From Cylindrotheca closterium (Eukaryota > Bacillariophyta > Bacillariophyceae > Bacillariales > Bacillariaceae): DNA of 12,141 nucleotides. This document shows, piece by piece, positions 9,239 through 12,141 of this stretch. Position numbers and translations under genes: made by a program. The stretch lies in NCBI GenBank assembly GCA_933822405.4, contig CAKOGP040001979.1, forward strand, positions 1 to 12,141. Direction: 5' to 3'. Numbering within the stretch: position 1 is the first letter of the stretch; each line of letters starts with the position of its first letter. A model generated the notes under the pieces. It searched no databases and had not been told where the DNA came from. It saw only the letters and a program-made list of their open reading frames with translations.

Positions 9239-9730
9239 ATGTTGGCTACGCAGCAGCAACAAAAAAATCCATTATTCAAGAGCAGGCAACTGCACCTTTA
9301 TCCAGTGTTTCTCGTTCTGTTGCTAGCAGCCAAAGGTGCTACTTCTCAAAATTTGATCAAGCCGTTTGGTGGCCTTGTTCCCTTGGCGTATGAAGGTCGT
9401 GCCACATCCATCGGATCATCTGTGGTTTGTATGCTTTGTAGGAGTTGAAGATGCTGCTGCACTTGGAGTGACAAAGAGCCTTGCTTCTGCTCGTTGTGGC
9501 CCAACCTTCCGCCACGACCAAAAGCAACTTCCCTTGTGGGCATTCCTTCAAACCTTTCGAGAAACTCCTCTAATGATTCCAGTGGAACACACATTGAATC
9601 TCAGTCTTCAACATTATTGGATAATGCATTCGGAGATAGAATATTTTTCTATGCTTGTTGCTGGTGTAAGCAAGGCAGCTCTAAATGCACTGCCATGCCT
9701 CAACCCGATGAACCCAACTCTAATGGCTAA
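9239..9730 (+). CDS. Possible secreted protein reading frame with one in-frame TGA
   Basis: From ATG 9239 the frame begins MLATQQQQ, then a hydrophobic stretch YPVFLVLLLAA and ATSQ, which looks like an N-terminal signal peptide with possible cleavage near residue 37. At codon 70 (9446-9448) it meets TGA. The same frame then stays open to TAA at 9730 and is rich in Cys (CCC, CFC, CCWC). The TGA could be removed by a GT-AG intron such as 9388-9450 (donor GTATGA, 63 nt, frame kept), could be selenocysteine, or could mean the frame is not real. Competing frames overlap: plus strand 9366-9794 (142 codons) and minus strand 9346-9594 (82 codons, with a more protein-like Glu/Gln-rich composition). 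I recognise no family in any of them. Confidence 0.25.
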
Positions 9731-9854
9731 GACTATCCTTCGCCAGGCCACTGCCAATAATATGACCGCTCCCAGCACCTCAGCCAAAATCTAGAGCCAC
9801 AGATCATTCACTACAATAGCATTGAAATGTGTTCACATTATTTCCATTTGGTAA

Positions 9855-9928
9855 TCAGGCTTGGGCTTTCATCTGCCGAATTTCTTTCTGTTTGATTTGC
9901 AATAACAGCAATCTGGCTGCTCGAACAA
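9855..9928 (-). other. Duplicated TMEM18 C-terminal coil; possible alternative last exon
   Basis: Just beyond the TMEM18 stop codon, bases 9928-9878 match bases 10050-10000 of the coding exon at 43 of 51 positions. Read in the homologous frame this copy gives IVRAARLLLLQIKQKEIRQ, against VREAGLLLVQVKRKEIVQ in the gene, and stops at TGA 9857-9855. A strong donor, GTAAGC, lies inside the TMEM18 tail at 9978. A CAG acceptor ends at 9917. Splicing between them (62 nt) keeps the phase and would replace the last 16 residues of the main product with 20 from this copy, giving 250 residues. It may be an alternative last exon or a decayed local duplication; the sequence alone does not decide. Confidence 0.6.
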
Positions 9929-10745
9929 TTATTTCGATTTCTTGCTTTCCGCAGTATTCGGATCGGTCTTGGGCTTACTGGATTTTGCTTGTTTCTGAAC
10001 AATTTCTTTCCGTTTGACTTGCACCAAGAGCAATCCGGCTTCTCGAACAAAAAACACAAGCATGATGACACAATCAAAGAGCAGGGGACCACACACCATT
10101 ACGCCCATGAAGATTCCACGACGATCAAAATAGTTCTGCGTACAAAAATGCTTCCAGCGCAAGGACCCTTGTCGATTCATCCACTCTGCCGATCGAACGA
10201 TTATCCCAATCATCACCATGACAGTGACGCGAACTGTCAAACCACGGTCTCTTTTCGAAACCCAAAGACAAAGGCAGAACATGAAAATTTGAAATGCCAA
10301 GAGACATTGAATAAAACTTTCCGACCATGTTATAGCACTTCCGAAAGCTTCAATGTGTTCCAGTGATGTGGACGGGCCCACAGCCTGGCGATTCGAGGAT
10401 GGGGCCGTAAGCCAGTGTCGTTTCATTCATACTATTAGTATTCGTAACATCAATATTTACCTTGTTCTTCATAATATCGCTGATCACCCCATCTGCGATG
10501 CCTTCTAGCGGCGAAGTCTCAAAAATATTCTCATGCTCTTGAAGCAACGCCCGAAGCTCGTCTTCATCAAGGCTTGCTATCGCTTCGTCGGAAAACGCTC
10601 CACTACGATGCCCCGTTCCCTCCTGCCGTGGAAGCTCATCAGATTGAACATCTGGGTTCTCCCCATTCATGATCACCGATATCCCTTCTTCAAAGCGATT
10701 AACAATGGTTTCGACATCATTGACGAAATTATTGAAAAAACCCAT
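9929..10745 (-). CDS. TMEM18: TMEM18 family transmembrane protein, two exons
   Basis: Exon 1 is 10745-10461 and exon 2 is 10384-9929. Removing the 76-nt intron joins them in phase 0 to give 246 residues. The C-terminal half matches the TMEM18 family: WSESFI (115-120) at the start of the first membrane segment, RSAEWMN (159-165), QNYFDRRGIF (178-187), and a third segment around 186-207 running into a basic coiled tail ending KKSK. Membrane segments are near 118-137, 147-161 and 186-207. Family members are three-pass proteins reported at the nuclear envelope; molecular function is poorly defined. The human protein is about 140 residues, so the acidic 95-residue N-terminal exon is an extension. 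The start chosen at 10745 has the context ACCATGG; an in-frame ATG at 10820 would add 25 residues. The tail is duplicated just past the stop. The identification is strong; exact start and splice sites are inferred. Confidence 0.88.
10385..10460 (-). other. Inferred spliceosomal intron of the TMEM18 gene (76 nt)
   Basis: On the minus strand the donor is AAG|GTAAAT and the acceptor CGCCAG|GC. Between them lies TACTAAT, close to the branch-point consensus. Without splicing, the N-terminal frame reaches a stop at 10350 and the membrane-domain frame lacks its upstream part. With it, both join at a codon boundary. Confidence 0.8.
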
Positions 10746-10801
10746 GGTAATATCTTTTCGAAGATGTGATGGGATGACAGTGAACCCTTGGTGAACTGAT
10801 T

Positions 10802-10959
10802 GTACAGCATGGTCCATCATTCTTCGGTACAGGTACGTGTACTGTTACAAGCAAGTACGATTCATACGTACACGTACCGCCACAGTACACGCGTACAGCA
10901 ACAGAGGGAGGTTCTGCTGAAACCCGCCTGTATGTCGTACGTAGCAGCTAAACATGTAC
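10802..10959. promoter_or_regulatory. GTAC-rich upstream region of TMEM18 with 11-bp inverted repeat
   Basis: Eleven GTAC tetramers occur in 158 bp, at 10802, 10827, 10833, 10839, 10855, 10868, 10874, 10885, 10893, 10937 and 10956. About 0.6 would be expected by chance at even base use. GGTACGTGTAC (10832-10842) and its exact reverse complement GTACACGTACC (10868-10878) are 25 bp apart. The region lies just upstream of the chosen TMEM18 start (it overlaps the alternative start at 10820) and ends before the divergent retroelement remnant. GTAC is known as the core bound by SBP-domain factors such as the copper regulator CRR1 of Chlamydomonas; whether this organism has such a factor is unknown. 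Confidence 0.5.
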
Positions 10960-10994
10960 CTTTTGTCACCACAATTTCACCATTAAAAAAGTGA

Positions 10995-12141
10995 CATGCG
11001 TGCGCACCTGTGGGCTTCCTGTCTCTCCCAGCAATTCCTCTCCATTGGGTTCTATATGTCCGAGTTTCCAACATATCCTGGGCCGAACAACACGTGGGCG
11101 GCCATGCTGACCGAACCAAGACATGGCGACAGATGTCTTGGTGGGAACGATGGAACTCCGAGGTGGACGACATTGCCCAGGGCTACGCTGACGAGCTGAT
11201 CGCCACCGACGACACGATTGCCACCAACCCCAAGTTCTTCTCTGAACCCTGTGCGATCTACATCGACAATGAGAAGGTCTCCTACCTGGCCTTGGAATCG
11301 GTCGACAAAGCCGTCGTCCTGCCGGGGGGGAATTGATGGAATATTGGGCAGCCAAAGGCCGCCTCGCTCCTGAGCACTTCCGATTGGTGGACTGGCCGAT
11401 CGTGCACCGAGCGATGAAGTCTCTGAAGCCCGCTGAACAGCGCTTCATCACAAAACACACCGTTGGGATGTGCGGTGTCAGCAAGTTCCGTAAACGATGG
11501 GGTCTCGACTCCAAGAACCGATGCCCCTTGTGCGGCCTCGAGGAAGACCACCTACACGTTCCCCGCTGCCCTTCCGACCGGGCCAAGACCCAGTGGCAGC
11601 TCCTACTCCAAGAACTTCAAGACTGGTTCCAGTCCACCACCACTGCTACACCCATCGCCCAATTCCTCGGGGCCCTTCTTTGCACCATCCGCACCCCTAA
11701 CAACCAGCCTCAAACAGAGACTCCGTGGTACCGCCTCCACGGAATGTCTTCTTCCACCCTCACCCAAGTCTGTGAGGCTCAACTCCGCCTTGGCCCCCAA
11801 TGTCTCCTCGAAGGCCTTCTCGTCCATGGCTGGGCCGACCTCCAGCAACAATTCTACCGCTCTCGCGGTAGTCGCCAATCCGGTAACCGCTGGGCTGCCA
11901 GTCTATCTTGGCAGCTCATCCTTATTGGTAAAGGAATGTGGAAGCATTGCAATGATGTCTTTCATTCTGACGACAACATCGTCAACCAACAGCGCGCGAC
12001 TGCTCTCGATCGAAGCATCCACGAAGAGTTTGACATGGGTCCTCGCGACCTACCTCGGAACCTTCGCCCTGTCATCCGTCGATCCCGCCTTGTAGACGTT
12101 CTCCGACTCCACCTGGCGGACAAGGAGGAATGGGTCCTCGT
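10995..12141 (+). pseudogene. C-terminal part of a diatom-type retrotransposon polyprotein, frame broken once
   Basis: The first segment (10995-11336) contains HVGGHADRTKTW and SWWERWNSEVDD, like the VKGHQD...LNVEVD stretch after the reverse transcriptase of related elements. The second (from 11336 to the window edge, no stop, about 267 residues) contains YWAAKGRL, VDWPIVHRAM, then a zinc-knuckle CPLCGLEEDHLHVPRC (C-X2-C-X7-H-X3-C), as in non-LTR retrotransposon C-termini. It continues with HGWADLQQQFY, GNRWAASLSW and MWKHCNDVFH. The segments are out of frame by one base at a seven-G run (11324-11330), with TGA directly after. No reverse transcriptase domain is present; a stop at 10992 and the promoter-like DNA before it suggest a 5'-truncated copy. 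It is visibly GC-richer than the rest of the window. The family assignment rests on remembered motif style, so it is a class-level call only; the element continues beyond the window. Confidence 0.75.
11324..11330 (+). other. Seven-G run at the retroelement frame break
   Basis: The upstream frame reads CCG GGG GGG AAT TGA. A -1 slip on GGG GGG gives GAA TTG ATG GAA and enters the long downstream frame. In the upstream frame the run is exactly G_GGG_GGG, a legal X_XXY_YYZ slippery heptamer. Loss of one G from an original eight is the simpler explanation. Confidence 0.7.

Noticed and set aside
9600..9790. Minus-strand membrane-like frame (LAEVLGAVILLAVAW) as a second gene downstream of TMEM18
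   Set aside because: It has no start codon in frame and a stop directly upstream. An acceptor at TAG 9793-9791 and a join to the 9346-9594 frame can be drawn, but they rest on weak splice sites with no homology.
9838..10092. 84-codon minus-strand frame
   Set aside because: It is a shadow of the TMEM18 exon 2 reading frame and its duplicated tail.
10966..11878. Minus-strand and alternate plus-strand frames over the retroelement region (206, 103, 91 and 210 codons)
   Set aside because: They are shadows produced by the GC-rich coding sequence. The frame carrying the CPLCG...H...C knuckle and the conserved W, DW and MW motifs is the one annotated.

Overview
The window looks like nuclear DNA of a eukaryotic alga, most probably a diatom. 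The only clear protein gene is a TMEM18-type membrane protein with an inferred 76-nt GT-AG intron. The right end carries the C-terminal part of a retrotransposon-like polyprotein of a style I associate with diatom genomes. The lineage is inferred from that style and from the short introns, with no rRNA or organellar marker to confirm it. Most of the window is non-coding and repetitive.

Layout. (1) Bases 1-6618 are a head-to-tail tandem array of a 2,294-bp unit: two full copies plus the last 2,030 bp of a third, with the left edge outside the window. The copies appear identical, down to a 10-G run of the same length in each. Each unit holds two clusters of a 31-bp minisatellite built on the 16-bp palindrome TTCGTCCATGGACGAA, a short 30-bp repeat, several hairpins and one modest 86-codon reading frame. 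No RNA gene was recognised. (2) Bases 6619-9238 are gene-poor. They contain a 20-bp minisatellite (6853-7102) and a second patch with the same core (8100-8239), each paired with a reverse-oriented copy of that core. (3) Bases 9239-9854 have overlapping reading frames on both strands that I cannot resolve, including a plus-strand frame with a signal peptide and one in-frame TGA. (4) Bases 9929-10745, minus strand, encode the TMEM18 homologue in two exons. Immediately past its stop codon lies an 84%-identical second copy of the DNA for its C-terminal coil, preceded by splice signals in the right phase to act as an alternative last exon. (5) Bases 10746-10994 are the upstream region of that gene, with eleven GTAC tetramers in 158 bp and an 11-bp perfect inverted repeat. 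(6) Bases 10995-12141, plus strand, are the retroelement C-terminus, open to the window edge except for one frame break at a seven-G run. That run also fits the X_XXY_YYZ pattern of a -1 frameshift site.

The genes do not form a pathway. The TMEM18 gene and the retroelement remnant are divergent neighbours, so the retroelement borders the TMEM18 promoter. The points most worth follow-up are the duplicated TMEM18 tail exon, the GTAC cluster, the identical 2.3-kb array with its palindromic minisatellite, and the G7 frame break.
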